This document shows, piece after piece, positions 31,604 through 39,948 of a stretch of DNA of 64,000 bases. Source of the stretch: Methylobacterium nodulans ORS 2060. Its GTDB lineage: Bacteria; Pseudomonadota; Alphaproteobacteria; Rhizobiales; Beijerinckiaceae. The translations under genes were made by a program, and so were the position numbers. The notes below the pieces were generated by a model that was not told where the DNA came from, made no database searches, and was given only the letters and a program-made list of their open reading frames with translations. The stretch's first letter is position 1. The number at the start of each line of letters is the position of its first letter. The stretch covers positions 3,623,501-3,687,500 of the forward strand of contig NC_011894.1 of NCBI RefSeq assembly GCF_000022085.1, read 5' to 3'.

Positions 31604-34600
31604 TTAGGCAGTGCGGCGGGCGCCCGCGGCGTGCAACATACCGCCCGGCCGCATCTGCTGCTGGGCGGTCGCCATCCACATCCGCTCGAACTCCGCCCGC
31701 ATGGCCTTGGCGTTCGCCTCGGCCGCGCGCTGGTCGGCCTGCTCGTCGCCGGTCGACTGCGAGGTGATCTGGGCGATGAAGGTCGGGCCAGCCGCAGGCT
31801 GGTTATTGTTCGCGGGCGCGGGCGCGCCGGCGGGCATCGCCGGATAATCCGCTGGGCCGACATAGCCGCCGTCCGCGTAGCCGCGCAGGCGGCCCCGCAG
31901 CGCCTCCAGATAGCCCACGCCGACCCGCGAGACCGACGCGGCATCGAACACATACTCGCCGCGGTGGACGATGCCGGCGGGCTCGAAGCGGCCGCCCGCG
32001 CCGGTGTATCCGCCGTCGGCAAAGCCGAAGAACTTGGAGATGGTGCTGAAGAAGCTGGCAGCGGACGCTGCCGATGGCATATCGGGACCGTAGCCGCCCT
32101 GCGCCATCGTCGGCAGGCCGCGCGAGCCGCCGCCGATGCCGTCGAACAAGCCGCTGACCAGGGCGTCGATGCTCTTGTTCAGCAGCTTGTCGATGATGCG
32201 CTGGAGGGCGTTGTTGAGGGCCTCGGCGGCCGTCGCGCCGCGCATCATGTCGGAGGCGAAGCCGGAGAAGGCCTCCTTCGCGAGATCCTTCGTCTGCTTC
32301 AGATTGTCGTTCAGCTGCGCTTGCTGAATGGCTGCCTGCGCGGCCGGGCTCGACACGTCGCCGAATGCGCTGCGGGCCCGGCTGTAGGCCGCCTGCTCGC
32401 TGTCGGTGCGCCCCAGCTGCTCGCGTTCGAACCGGAGGTCGGCGCCAAGGCGGGTCGAGGCGAGCGCGCGGCTCGCCTGGGCCGTCGCCAGCGCGCTGGC
32501 GTAGACCGATTTCCGGTACTCGTCGGTGATGGGGATGCCGGCGAGCATATCGCGCTGAAGGCGCTCGTCCGCGGCGTTGCGCGCCTCCAGAGCGACCGCG
32601 TCGCGGCCATAAAGCTCCGTCGAGTTCTGGACGGCGCGGTTCTGCAACTCCAAGGCCGCCGTGCGCTCACGCTCGGCCTTGAGCTGCTCGTCCAGGCCGG
32701 GGGGGCGGGTCGTAATCGCCGGGATGTATTTCTGGGTTTCCTTCGGGAGGGTGCTGATGTCCTCGCCGCTGGCCAGGAACCGCTGAACCCGCCTGGGGCC
32801 GGCATTGTACCCGATCATGGTGAGGTCTTCGCGCTGATTGTACTGCCGCATCAGCTGCGAGAGCAGACGCGCCGAGGCGTCGAGGTTTTCGTCCGGATCC
32901 CAGACGTTGCGGACCCCCAACCCGCGCGCCGTGTCAGGCATCAGCTGGCCCATGCCCTGCGCGCCGGCTTTAGACAGCGCGTTCGGGTTGAATCCGCTCT
33001 CCTGCTTGATCAACGAGGCGAAGAAGTCCGCGTTCAGGCCGTACCGATTGGCGGCATGGTAGACCATATCACGGTATCGATCTGGCACCTGATTGATGCT
33101 GATCGCGTAGCGGCCGCTGCTGTTGTTGTAAGTTTCCTTCTTGATCCGGTCCGTGTCGAGCTGCAGCTCCCGCGCGAGTCCCTCGCGGGTTAGGGCGTTC
33201 TGGAGCGCCTCATCGCGGGACTTCGTCAGGCTGGCAAGGTCCCTCGAGTCCGCATTCGCGATGCGGCCCTCGTAGTCTGCCCGGATCTGGGCCGAGGACA
33301 GGCCGTTCGGGTCGATGCCCCGGGCCTGGAGCTCGTCGAGATATCTCTGCTGGCCTCGGGCCACTTCCTTGGCGACCGGGGAGAATCCGACGGTGCGGTT
33401 GTTGAACTCGGCCGCCCGCACAGATGCCGCAACGGACACATCGCCGAACCGCGCGATGTCGTCGGCCGTCGTCCTTGCGAGGCGGCTAAGCCGCTGGAAC
33501 AGCTGCTCCGCCGCGGCCAGCTGGGCTAGATCGAGACCCCACCGCACCGGGACGCTGATCGCCTTTCGCAACTGCTCGGCGGCGTCCTCGGTTTTCTTCA
33601 GCTCCTGGCGGCTGGGATCGAAGGACCGCACCAGATCCCCGATCACGAGGCTGTTCCGGTTCGCGGAGGCCCGCTCGTTGGCCTTGTTGCGCTGGTCGAC
33701 GAGGGCCTGGATCCGCCGTAGGTTCGCCTCGGCCGCCTCCAGTTCGTCAGCGGTCCGCCCAGGGGACAGCGAGCCAAGCCAGCTCTCTCTCTGCGTCCGC
33801 GCGTCCTGGGCCCACCGCTGGGCGTCGGCTAGCTGCTGATCGAGGTTGCCGCCGGTCAGCACCCGATCGACCTTCTGGCCGATCGTGTCCCAGAAGCTCG
33901 AGATCGCGTTGCCAGCGGTGGTGGTGATCCTGGCCCATCCGCTGGTCAGATCCGATGCCTTCTGGAGGCTGGACGAGTAGGCATCGAGCAGCACGCGCTG
34001 GGCGCCCAGGCGGTCGCCCTGGGCTTGCAGCCGCTGGATCGTCTCCCGGGTCCGGTCGTTCAGGAAGCCGAGCTTCTCGTTCAGCATGTCGGCGCCACGG
34101 GACGGATCCGCGAACGCCTGGGCCTGCATCTGCGCCACGTCAGCGAGGTCCTGGCCGGTGGTCGCGGCGAAGTCCTTGGCCGTCCGGGCGAGCCCGTCGA
34201 ACATCTCCCGACCGATCCGGCCGGTCGAGGCATAGACCCCGGCGAGCTCGCGGTACTGGCGCGTGGAGAGGCCCGCCGCGGCAGCGTTGGCGCTTGCCAT
34301 TGCGTTGACCTCGGCAACCGTGGTGCCCGACGCGCGGCCGACGCCGGCGAGGCTCTGCGCTAGCTCTCGCTGCGAACTCGAATAGGACTGCTGGGCCACG
34401 ATCGCCGTGACCGCGGCGGCCGTGAGCCCGCCGAGCGCGCCGCCTACGATGCCGATCCGCGCGGCGAGGCTCGTGGCGGCATCCCCCGCGGCCTTGAACA
34501 TGCCGGTGATGCTGGCGCCGCCAGGGCCGAAGACCTGGGCGATCTGCGGGCCCTGCTGCATCAGGATCATCGCCGGGCTCGCGCCCGAGGCCGCCGAGGA

Positions 34601-35086
34601 GAGGATGTCGCCGGCCTGGAAGGTCAGGTTGCGGATCTCGTCCACGCGCGGCGCCCGCCCGGCCTGGGAGGTGGACGGTGCGGCGCCGGTGCTCGACAGG
34701 CTGCCCAGCCGCGCAGCGGCCTGAGCGTTGAGATGCGCCTGCCGGCCCGCCTCACCGAGCGCCTTCCAGCCGGCCGCCTGACGCGCGAGCGCCGCGGTGG
34801 TGTCATTGACCGCCCGGGTGGTCTCGCCCTGGCGGGTCACATAGTTCCCGAGATTACTCCCCGCCGCGCTGATCTGGGCGGCCAAATCCCGGTGCGCGGT
34901 CGCGGCCGCCCGTGCCCCGGTCGTCGTCTGCGTGAGCGCAGCCCCGGCCCGCGCCGCGCTCGCTTGGAGCGCCTGCGCGGCGGACTCGGCACCGCCAGCG
35001 GCCTGCTGGAGGTTGCCGAGCGCGGTTGCTGCCTCTACGGCAGGGCGCGCGTCGATCGCGAGGCCGAGAGTAGCGAGGTCAGTCAT
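31604..35086 (-). CDS. Tail tape measure protein with lytic transglycosylase domain
   Basis: An 1160-aa protein. N-terminal tape-measure domain (residues about 60-250, Ala-rich coiled coil; FQAGDILSSAASGASPAMIL), long helical middle, and an SLT/lysozyme-like transglycosylase domain at about 685-800 (ASLIKQESGFNPNALSKAGA with catalytic Glu696; GQLMPDTARGLGV; TMIGYNAGP). The C-terminus is Gly-rich. It sets tail length and probably opens peptidoglycan during DNA entry. A plus-strand mini-gene starts within its start codon region. Confidence 0.93.
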   Translation of the reverse strand: MTDLATLGLAIDARPAVEAATALGNLQQAAGGAESAAQALQASAARAGAALTQTTTGARAAATAHRDLAAQISAAGSNLGNYVTRQGETTRAVNDTTAALARQAAGWKALGEAGRQAHLNAQAAARLGSLSSTGAAPSTSQAGRAPRVDEIRNLTFQAGDILSSAASGASPAMILMQQGPQIAQVFGPGGASITGMFKAAGDAATSLAARIGIVGGALGGLTAAAVTAIVAQQSYSSSQRELAQSLAGVGRASGTTVAEVNAMASANAAAAGLSTRQYRELAGVYASTGRIGREMFDGLARTAKDFAATTGQDLADVAQMQAQAFADPSRGADMLNEKLGFLNDRTRETIQRLQAQGDRLGAQRVLLDAYSSSLQKASDLTSGWARITTTAGNAISSFWDTIGQKVDRVLTGGNLDQQLADAQRWAQDARTQRESWLGSLSPGRTADELEAAEANLRRIQALVDQRNKANERASANRNSLVIGDLVRSFDPSRQELKKTEDAAEQLRKAISVPVRWGLDLAQLAAAEQLFQRLSRLARTTADDIARFGDVSVAASVRAAEFNNRTVGFSPVAKEVARGQQRYLDELQARGIDPNGLSSAQIRADYEGRIANADSRDLASLTKSRDEALQNALTREGLARELQLDTDRIKKETYNNSSGRYAISINQVPDRYRDMVYHAANRYGLNADFFASLIKQESGFNPNALSKAGAQGMGQLMPDTARGLGVRNVWDPDENLDASARLLSQLMRQYNQREDLTMIGYNAGPRRVQRFLASGEDISTLPKETQKYIPAITTRPPGLDEQLKAERERTAALELQNRAVQNSTELYGRDAVALEARNAADERLQRDMLAGIPITDEYRKSVYASALATAQASRALASTRLGADLRFEREQLGRTDSEQAAYSRARSAFGDVSSPAAQAAIQQAQLNDNLKQTKDLAKEAFSGFASDMMRGATAAEALNNALQRIIDKLLNKSIDALVSGLFDGIGGGSRGLPTMAQGGYGPDMPSAASAASFFSTISKFFGFADGGYTGAGGRFEPAGIVHRGEYVFDAASVSRVGVGYLEALRGRLRGYADGGYVGPADYPAMPAGAPAPANNNQPAAGPTFIAQITSQSTGDEQADQRAAEANAKAMRAEFERMWMATAQQQMRPGGMLHAAGARRTA

Positions 35087-35327
35087 GAAGTGGGTGCTTC
35101 TCTGGATAGCGATAGGAGCAAATGGCGATCTGACGAGCGGATCCGCTCAGTTCGATACAATTGACGCATGTTACGCCGCCGAGAAGGCGTACAAGGCTAT
35201 GTATAAAGATTATGATTTTCGCAATATAACGGCGGGGAGGCGAACAATTTACAACGATGTAAGAACGGTTTGTATCAATTCAGAAAAAGGCGACGCCATG
35301 TCGATTATAAGCCCGCCCGCCAAATAG
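35085..35327 (+). CDS. Small plus-strand protein between tape measure and HigBA
   Basis: An 80-aa protein (MKWVLLWIAIGANGDLTSGS...) with a short hydrophobic N-terminus, two Cys and several Tyr/Lys. Its ATG overlaps the divergent tape-measure ATG in the same TCATGA. AT-richer than neighbours. It may be a moron gene; there is no ribosome site worth naming, so the call is cautious. Confidence 0.45.
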   Translation: MKWVLLWIAIGANGDLTSGSAQFDTIDACYAAEKAYKAMYKDYDFRNITAGRRTIYNDVRTVCINSEKGDAMSIISPPAK

Positions 35328-35406
35328 CATTCTGGCTTGAACTTGGGAGCGAGGCGGATCACACCGCCTCGCCCTTGGCACAGATGGGCTGCAAGCCACT
35401 CACTAA

Positions 35407-35459
35407 GTACGGCCAGACCGCACTTTTCGCTTGACACAACTACGGCCAGCCCGTAGTTT
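35407..35459 (+). promoter_or_regulatory. higBA promoter with two operator palindromes
   Basis: TTGACA (35431-35436), a 17-nt gap, then TAGTTT (35454-35459) form a promoter whose start point would fall at about the HigB ATG (35466), suggesting leaderless mRNA. Across it lies a perfect inverted repeat ACTACGG-CCAGC-CCGTAGT (35439-35457), and a weaker copy GTACGG-CCAGA-CCGCAC lies at 35408-35424. These look like HigA binding sites for autoregulation. Confidence 0.6.
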
Positions 35460-35465
35460 CTTATC

Positions 35466-35828
35466 ATGCAGACCGTCATCGAAACCGCTCATTTCCTGCG
35501 CCGCGCCGATGCGAGCGGCATGACGGAGGCCGATCGCGCTGCGCTCGTCACGATGATCGCTCGGCACCCGGACGCAGGCGATGTCATCGCCGGGACCGGT
35601 GGGGTGCGGAAGGTGCGCTTCGGCGCAGAGGGACGGGGCAAGAGCGGAAGCCATCGCGTCATCACCTTCTTCACCGGGCCGGACCTGCCGGTCTTCCTGA
35701 TCACCATCTACTCCAAAGGCGAGAAGGCGAACCTCAGCAAGGCCGAGCGGAACGATCTGGCAAAGCTGACGAAGATCCTGGTTGAGACATACCGCGCGAA
35801 GGTGCGGCCATTGCGGGCAGTGGAGTGA
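35466..35828 (+). CDS. HigB-like RelE-superfamily toxin
   Basis: A 120-aa protein with the type II toxin blocks GVRKVRFGAEGRGKSGSHRV, FLITIYSKGEKANLSKAERN and DLAKLTKILVETYR, typical of HigB/RelE-like mRNA interferases (HigB-2/DUF4258-type). The antitoxin follows with a 4-nt overlap, toxin first, as in hig operons. No ribosome site; see the promoter entry. The module is inserted in opposite orientation inside the tail operon. Confidence 0.85.
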   Translation: MQTVIETAHFLRRADASGMTEADRAALVTMIARHPDAGDVIAGTGGVRKVRFGAEGRGKSGSHRVITFFTGPDLPVFLITIYSKGEKANLSKAERNDLAKLTKILVETYRAKVRPLRAVE

Positions 35829-36127
35829 AACAGATGACGAAGCGAGTGTTCGAAGACATCAAGGCCGGACTGGAGGAAGCCATTGCGATCGCGCAGGGTG
35901 ACATCGGCGAGGCCCGCATTCACGTTCCCTCCTCGATCGACGTGCGTGGCCTGCGTAAGCGTCTTGGGCTCACCCAGGGCCAGTTCGCCGACCGTTATGG
36001 CTTCTCGATCGGCGCGGTGCGGGATTGGGAGCAGGGCCGCGCCACACCCGAGGGGGCAACACGCGCATTTCTCCTTGTGATCGAGCGCGAGCCGGAGGCA
36101 GTCGAGCGGGCCCTTCGGGCGGCCTGA
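35825..36127 (+). CDS. HigA-like HTH antitoxin
   Basis: A 100-aa protein with an XRE-type helix-turn-helix at about 40-95 (LRKRLGLTQGQFADRYGFSI, AVRDWEQGRATPEGATRAF). It neutralises the HigB-type toxin encoded immediately upstream and should repress the shared promoter through the palindrome there. ATGA overlap with the toxin gene. Confidence 0.85.
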   Translation: MKQMTKRVFEDIKAGLEEAIAIAQGDIGEARIHVPSSIDVRGLRKRLGLTQGQFADRYGFSIGAVRDWEQGRATPEGATRAFLLVIEREPEAVERALRAA

Positions 36128-36148
36128 GCACTCCCGCCCCTCCCTGGC

Positions 36149-36544
36149 TCACGCATCGATCACCGTCCCGAAGCGGTCAAAGGCCCGCTCGAAGGCGTCC
36201 ACGTCCGAGGCGGATGCCAGCCGGGTGACGGTGGGTCTCTCGGGGTCGTCGGGCTTGGGGAAGGCGGCGCGGCGGGCGCGGTCCATCGCCAGGATGATCC
36301 GCACCTCCCAGGGCCGCAACCGGACGTCCATGGTCCGGCAGTAGGCGTCGATCTCTTGGTAGGTGAAGGAGAGGGCCCCCCAACCCGCCTGCCGCGTCTC
36401 CTCCAGCTCCCAGAACACGTCCCAGAGGTAGGCGCCGCCGGGCGGCACCCGCTCTAGGGATTTGGCGAGGGGAACTTTCGCGGTCTGCGCGAGGGTGATG
36501 CGCCGGACCTCGGCGCACAGCCGCTCGGTCAGCCGCGCCCGAAG
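36149..36544 (-). CDS. Tail assembly chaperone T region (made as GT by -1 frameshift)
   Basis: The frame is open from 36544, the base after which a -1 slip on GGGAAAC would continue, to the stop at 36149: 131 aa, with no good start of its own (the first GTG is 32 codons in). Blocks such as LERVPPGGAYLWDVFWELEE and SFTYQEIDAYCRTMDVRLRP look like the C-terminal part of tail chaperones. Expected fusion with the upstream G product is about 256 aa. This is the lambda G/GT arrangement, needed to load the tape measure, which is the next minus-strand gene. Confidence 0.75.
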   Translation of the reverse strand, partial: LRARLTERLCAEVRRITLAQTAKVPLAKSLERVPPGGAYLWDVFWELEETRQAGWGALSFTYQEIDAYCRTMDVRLRPWEVRIILAMDRARRAAFPKPDDPERPTVTRLASASDVDAFERAFDRFGTVIDA

Positions 36545-36918
36545 TTTCCCCGCATCGCGGTGAAGCCGAGCACCTGATCCGCGAACCAGGGCCGCTTGGT
36601 GCCGAGCTCGATCGCGGCCTCGAGGCTGAACTCGATCGGTGAGCCGCCGAAGCCGATGTTCGTCCAGCCGGTGATGGCCGCCGCCGCGTTGCGGGCCCGC
36701 GACAGCATCAGCTGGGTGTCCTCGTCGGCCGGCTCCCGCTCGGGCGCGGCCGCCACCATGTCGCGGATCCGGCGCAGGTTGGCCCGGTACTGCGCCGACT
36801 CCTGCCCGATGACTCGCAGGACGGCATCGGTCGGCTTGCCGGTCTTGGGGTCGTGCACGGTCATCTCGGCGCCGCGCGTGGCCTCGGCATCCAGATCATA
36901 GTCAGCAAGATCAAGCAT
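36529..36918 (-). CDS. Tail assembly chaperone G
   Basis: A 129-aa protein (MLDLADYDLDAEATRGAEMT...) with a beta-rich N-terminus and helical C-terminus, between the tail tube and tape-measure genes as in lambda gpG. Its last codons contain the slippery heptamer GGGAAAC, 15 nt before its TGA, so a fraction of ribosomes should produce the longer GT protein. Confidence 0.8.
   Translation of the reverse strand: MLDLADYDLDAEATRGAEMTVHDPKTGKPTDAVLRVIGQESAQYRANLRRIRDMVAAAPEREPADEDTQLMLSRARNAAAAITGWTNIGFGGSPIEFSLEAAIELGTKRPWFADQVLGFTAMRGNFGRG
36544..36550 (-). promoter_or_regulatory. Programmed -1 ribosomal frameshift site GGGAAAC
   Basis: In the G frame the heptamer reads G GGA AAC, a perfect X XXY YYZ site of the kind used by lambda G/GT (GGGAAAG). 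Slipping back one base joins G to an open frame that has no start of its own. GC-rich sequence follows that could fold; the structure was not computed. Confidence 0.75.
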
Positions 36919-36953
36919 AATCCCTCGGTCCTCCGTTTCCCTTCACGGTCGGC

Positions 36954-37430
36954 TTAGGTCGCCGCCACGCGGTAGATCGGCGTGTTGATGCCGACGTTGA
37001 TGTTCATGGTGATGGCATTGTTGGCCGCGCCGGGGTTCTCGCGGCAGGACATGACCTGCCCGGCGAAGTAACGCTTGCCGTTGGTCCCGGTCGCTGTCTT
37101 CTTGTTCGGGTATTCGATATAAAAGGCGTAATCGAAGTTGGTCGCCGCAGCGGCAATCGCCGCCTCCTGACCCGGATCGCCGTCCTTCAGATCGACCACG
37201 AACGACGGCGTGCCAGCGTCCTTGGTGCCCTTGGCCTTGAGAGTGCGGCTGTTCCCAAGTTGGTTCGAGGTGATCGACGTGGCCTCGTCACCAAAGGACC
37301 CGAGATCCTTCAGGCCCTTGATCTCGGTGAAGGCCAGTCCGGAGAGATCATCGACGGCGTCGATGGTGTCGATGTCGATGCTCGGCCCGATGAACAGCTT
37401 CGAGCCGTTGGACGGCGTGAACCCGGACAT
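36954..37430 (-). CDS. Major tail tube protein
   Basis: A 158-aa protein (MSGFTPSNGSKLFIGPSIDI...) with the tail-tube pattern of alternating strands, VDLKDGDPGQEAAIAAAATN and AFYIEYPNKK. Start at 37430 has AGGAGGG at the right distance, whereas in-frame ATGs further upstream would include that ribosome site. Position between tail terminator and chaperones supports a gpV-like role: it forms the tail tube. Confidence 0.82.
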   Translation of the reverse strand: MSGFTPSNGSKLFIGPSIDIDTIDAVDDLSGLAFTEIKGLKDLGSFGDEATSITSNQLGNSRTLKAKGTKDAGTPSFVVDLKDGDPGQEAAIAAAATNFDYAFYIEYPNKKTATGTNGKRYFAGQVMSCRENPGAANNAITMNINVGINTPIYRVAAT

Positions 37431-37508
37431 GATGGTGCCCTCCTGGGACATGGTGAGAGACCGCACTCAGGCGGTAGGGACGGGCTGAGCCCGAACTCGG
37501 GGGGCGGA

Positions 37509-37943
37509 TCAGGGGGCAGCGGGGACGCCGACGCGCCAGCGGACGGTCACCGGGAAGCGCACCCAGGGGGCGTCGTCGATGGGCCCGGCAACCTCGGGGG
37601 TCTCGTCGATGCAGACGGTGAGGTCGTTGCGCCAAAGGCGCGTGCCAGCCGCGAACGCTTGGCGGACCTGGGCGGCGACCTGAAGCGGCTTCACGAAGCC
37701 CTGGCCCGCCGGCCACACGACCGAGAGCTGAAACAGCCCAAGGTGGGTCACGTCACTGTCGAAGGGCAAACCGTCGAGGCGCGACGTATTTGGGAAATAG
37801 TCGACCGCGAGGAAGGGCTTGCCCTGCTCTGGCGTGAACGCGACCCCCGGCATCGCCACCCTCAGTGCCGGGTCGAAGGTCTGCTGCGACACGTACCAGA
37901 CCAGTGCGTCGTAGATCCGAGCCTCAACGCCGGTCACGGCCAT
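37509..37943 (-). CDS. Tail terminator protein
   Basis: A 144-aa protein (MAVTGVEARIYDALVWYVSQ ...; PFLAVDYFPNTSRLDGLPFD; LGLFQLSVVWPAGQGFVKPL), typical of the DUF4128/gpU-like tail-completion family that caps the tail tube at its head-proximal end. Located directly before the tube gene. Confidence 0.75.
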   Translation of the reverse strand: MAVTGVEARIYDALVWYVSQQTFDPALRVAMPGVAFTPEQGKPFLAVDYFPNTSRLDGLPFDSDVTHLGLFQLSVVWPAGQGFVKPLQVAAQVRQAFAAGTRLWRNDLTVCIDETPEVAGPIDDAPWVRFPVTVRWRVGVPAAP

Positions 37944-37960
37944 GTGCTACGCTCCCGGCG

Positions 37961-38296
37961 ATGTCCGATCCCGCCGACCACCCGCTCACCGATGAAGACG
38001 TGCACGAGCGGCTGCACGCAGCCCTGGAGGCGCTTGGCCATGGCCGGCCGGTCACGGTGCGGGGCCGAACCCTGATGGAAGCCGCCCGCACCGCCCTCGT
38101 CACGATGCAGCTCGCGCTGGTCTATGCGATGGAGCATGGCGAAGATCGGATCCGCTGCCTGATCACCGACGACGAGGACGGTTCTGGCCCGCCTGATTCG
38201 CCGCCACCGCCGCCTGCGCGTCCCGCGCCGCCTCCTCGACGAGGCGGGGCCACTGCTGCGCGGCGCGCCGGGTCCAGCCGAGGCCGGCCTGATTGA
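37961..38296 (+). CDS. Small plus-strand protein inside the late operon
   Basis: A 111-aa protein (MSDPADHPLTDEDVHERLHA...) with acidic, helical first two thirds and a Pro/Arg-rich end that overlaps the 3' end of the minus-strand gene at 38163. It fills the only gap of the minus operon here, and its first 75 codons look coding, whereas the opposite strand does not. No strong ribosome site. Could be a moron or regulator. Confidence 0.4.
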   Translation: MSDPADHPLTDEDVHERLHAALEALGHGRPVTVRGRTLMEAARTALVTMQLALVYAMEHGEDRIRCLITDDEDGSGPPDSPPPPPARPAPPPRRGGATAARRAGSSRGRPD

Positions 38297-38711
38297 TGTT
38301 GCGGCCCAGGCTGTCCTGGCCAACGAATCCGTACTCGAGCCGTCGCGCGTAGGCGGTGGTGTAGGCCGCAGTGATCACGTCGCCGGCATGGGCGGTGGCG
38401 ATGGTGCTGATCACCATGCTCTCATCCCATGTCGTGGTGGGGTGCTTGGGCTCCTCCTCGCGCGGCTGCGGCGGCGGGCCGTTGACCACGACGACAAGCG
38501 AGGCGCGCAGGGCGCCGGTATCCAGGGGCACGTAGCTGCCCGGGGTCTGCATCAGCTGGATCAGGCGCAGGGTCGCCGTCCGGAACACGGCATCCATGCG
38601 CGCCTTGGTCTGCTGCACCCAGGCGTCCACGTCGGCAGCAAACCGGGCCTGCCCCTGCGACGCTCGTCCGGAACGAAGGAAGACGCCTGCGGTGGGTCCG
38701 GAGCTCGCCAT
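38163..38711 (-). CDS. HK97 gp10-like head-tail/tail-completion protein
   Basis: A 182-aa protein. MRLIQLMQTPGSYVPLDTGA-like segment, DTGALRASLVV and the conserved AAYTTAYARRLEYG motif of the HK97 gp10 family, then a basic C-terminus. Start M at 38711 overlaps the previous stop (TGATG). Located between the MuF-like protein and the terminator; probably helps join head and tail. Confidence 0.75.
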   Translation of the reverse strand: MASSGPTAGVFLRSGRASQGQARFAADVDAWVQQTKARMDAVFRTATLRLIQLMQTPGSYVPLDTGALRASLVVVVNGPPPQPREEEPKHPTTTWDESMVISTIATAHAGDVITAAYTTAYARRLEYGFVGQDSLGRNINQAGLGWTRRAAQQWPRLVEEAARDAQAAVAANQAGQNRPRRR

Positions 38712-39718
38712 CAGGTGAGCCCCGCAAAGAAGTCGACGGCCGTCGACATCCAGCACCGGCAGCACACGGTCTCCTCTGCTGGGGCCGCCGGATCGCACGG
38801 ATAGGCGAGGAAGGCGCCAGAAGGTGACCGAAACATCGAGCGGAACGGCACGCGCTGTCCGTCGAGCACGCTGTGGGTATGGCGCACGCGCTCATCCTTG
38901 GCCGAGTGCCACACCTTCGACACCAGCGCCTCGCTCACCTCGCCCCGCTCAATCATCTGCCGGGCCGACTCGAACGCTGCCGCGTTCATCGCCCGCAGCG
39001 TCTCGGTCCTGGCGATGGTGATGGCGCGGTGCCGCAGGGCGCGATTGCGGTAGGCGGCGACCAGCTTGGTGATCGTCTCGGCTGGAATCGGCTGCCCGCT
39101 CTTGATCGCCTTCGTGACTGCGCCGTCAAAACGGCGGTCCCTGAGCTTCCGCGTCAGCGCCGCCGGATTGCCACTGGCAAGCTCCTCCGCGTAGCGGCGG
39201 CACCAGCCCTCCTGGCTCGCCGTCAGACCAATCGCGCCGCCCTCACGCCGCCCTGTGGCGGGGTTGATGCGGCCGACGAGATCCAGCGCCGTCGCCTTCG
39301 GGTTGCGACCCGCCGCGGTGCCGGCAGCGAGAACATCACGGATCAGAACGCGCTGGTCGTCGGTGATCTCGCGGATGAGCGTGCTGGAATACGAGCGCAG
39401 CCATCCCTCCGCGGTGGGGTTGCGCATGTCGAACTGCACGACAAAGCGCGATTGGCCCGGCACCTTCGCGCCCGCAGCGGCGTTCTCGCCGCCTGCCTCG
39501 TAAGCGTCCGAGATGGCGCGATCGAGCGGGCGGAACGAGGCCGGGTTGATCTTGAGTTCGGCCAGGATGCCGTCCACGTCATTCGCCTCCGCGAGTTCCA
39601 CCAGCCGCGCCATTCTGGCCGGATTGCGGATCGTGCGAATGCTCTCCTCGAAGGCTTTGCGGACCTCCGGCTCCCATTTGGCGACGAGATCGGGGATGCG
39701 GATCGGTGTCCGAGCCAT
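38711..39718 (-). CDS. Minor head protein, SPP1 gp7/MuF-like
   Basis: A 335-aa protein with the C-terminal MuF signature: ARTETLRAMNAAAFESARQM, WHSAKDERVRHTHSVLDGQR, YPCDPAAPAEETVCCRCW (Arg-His-Leu-Asp-Gly and Pro-CRC blocks). These proteins are packaged in the capsid and aid DNA ejection. It is placed after the connector genes rather than right after the portal, a mild departure from the common order. Confidence 0.85.
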   Translation of the reverse strand: MARTPIRIPDLVAKWEPEVRKAFEESIRTIRNPARMARLVELAEANDVDGILAELKINPASFRPLDRAISDAYEAGGENAAAGAKVPGQSRFVVQFDMRNPTAEGWLRSYSSTLIREITDDQRVLIRDVLAAGTAAGRNPKATALDLVGRINPATGRREGGAIGLTASQEGWCRRYAEELASGNPAALTRKLRDRRFDGAVTKAIKSGQPIPAETITKLVAAYRNRALRHRAITIARTETLRAMNAAAFESARQMIERGEVSEALVSKVWHSAKDERVRHTHSVLDGQRVPFRSMFRSPSGAFLAYPCDPAAPAEETVCCRCWMSTAVDFFAGLT

Positions 39719-39948
39719 CACGCCCGCTCCCGGCAGGGGCCGAGCCCGCAGACAGCGCAGTGGCTCGGGGCGGTCTTGTCCTGGGCCAACAGGATCTCGC
39801 GGCACACCGCCGGGCCGGGACGGCTCGCGGACGGGGAGATGATGAGCAAGGCGACCTCGCAGGGCACGACCGCGCGGATCGCCTCGGCGGCCGCCTCGGC
39901 CGCCCGATGGCCATCGCGACCCGGGTCGGGGACGATCAGAACGCGCAT
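39718..39948 (-). CDS. Small Cys-rich phage protein
   Basis: A 76-aa protein ending APSHCAVCGLGPCRERA, a possible small zinc-binding knuckle (C..C....C). N-terminal Rossmann-like start (MRVLIVPDPGRDGHRAAEAA). Both ends overlap the neighbours by one to four nucleotides, so it belongs to the head-tail operon. Function unknown. Confidence 0.6.
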   Translation of the reverse strand: MRVLIVPDPGRDGHRAAEAAAEAIRAVVPCEVALLIISPSASRPGPAVCREILLAQDKTAPSHCAVCGLGPCRERA

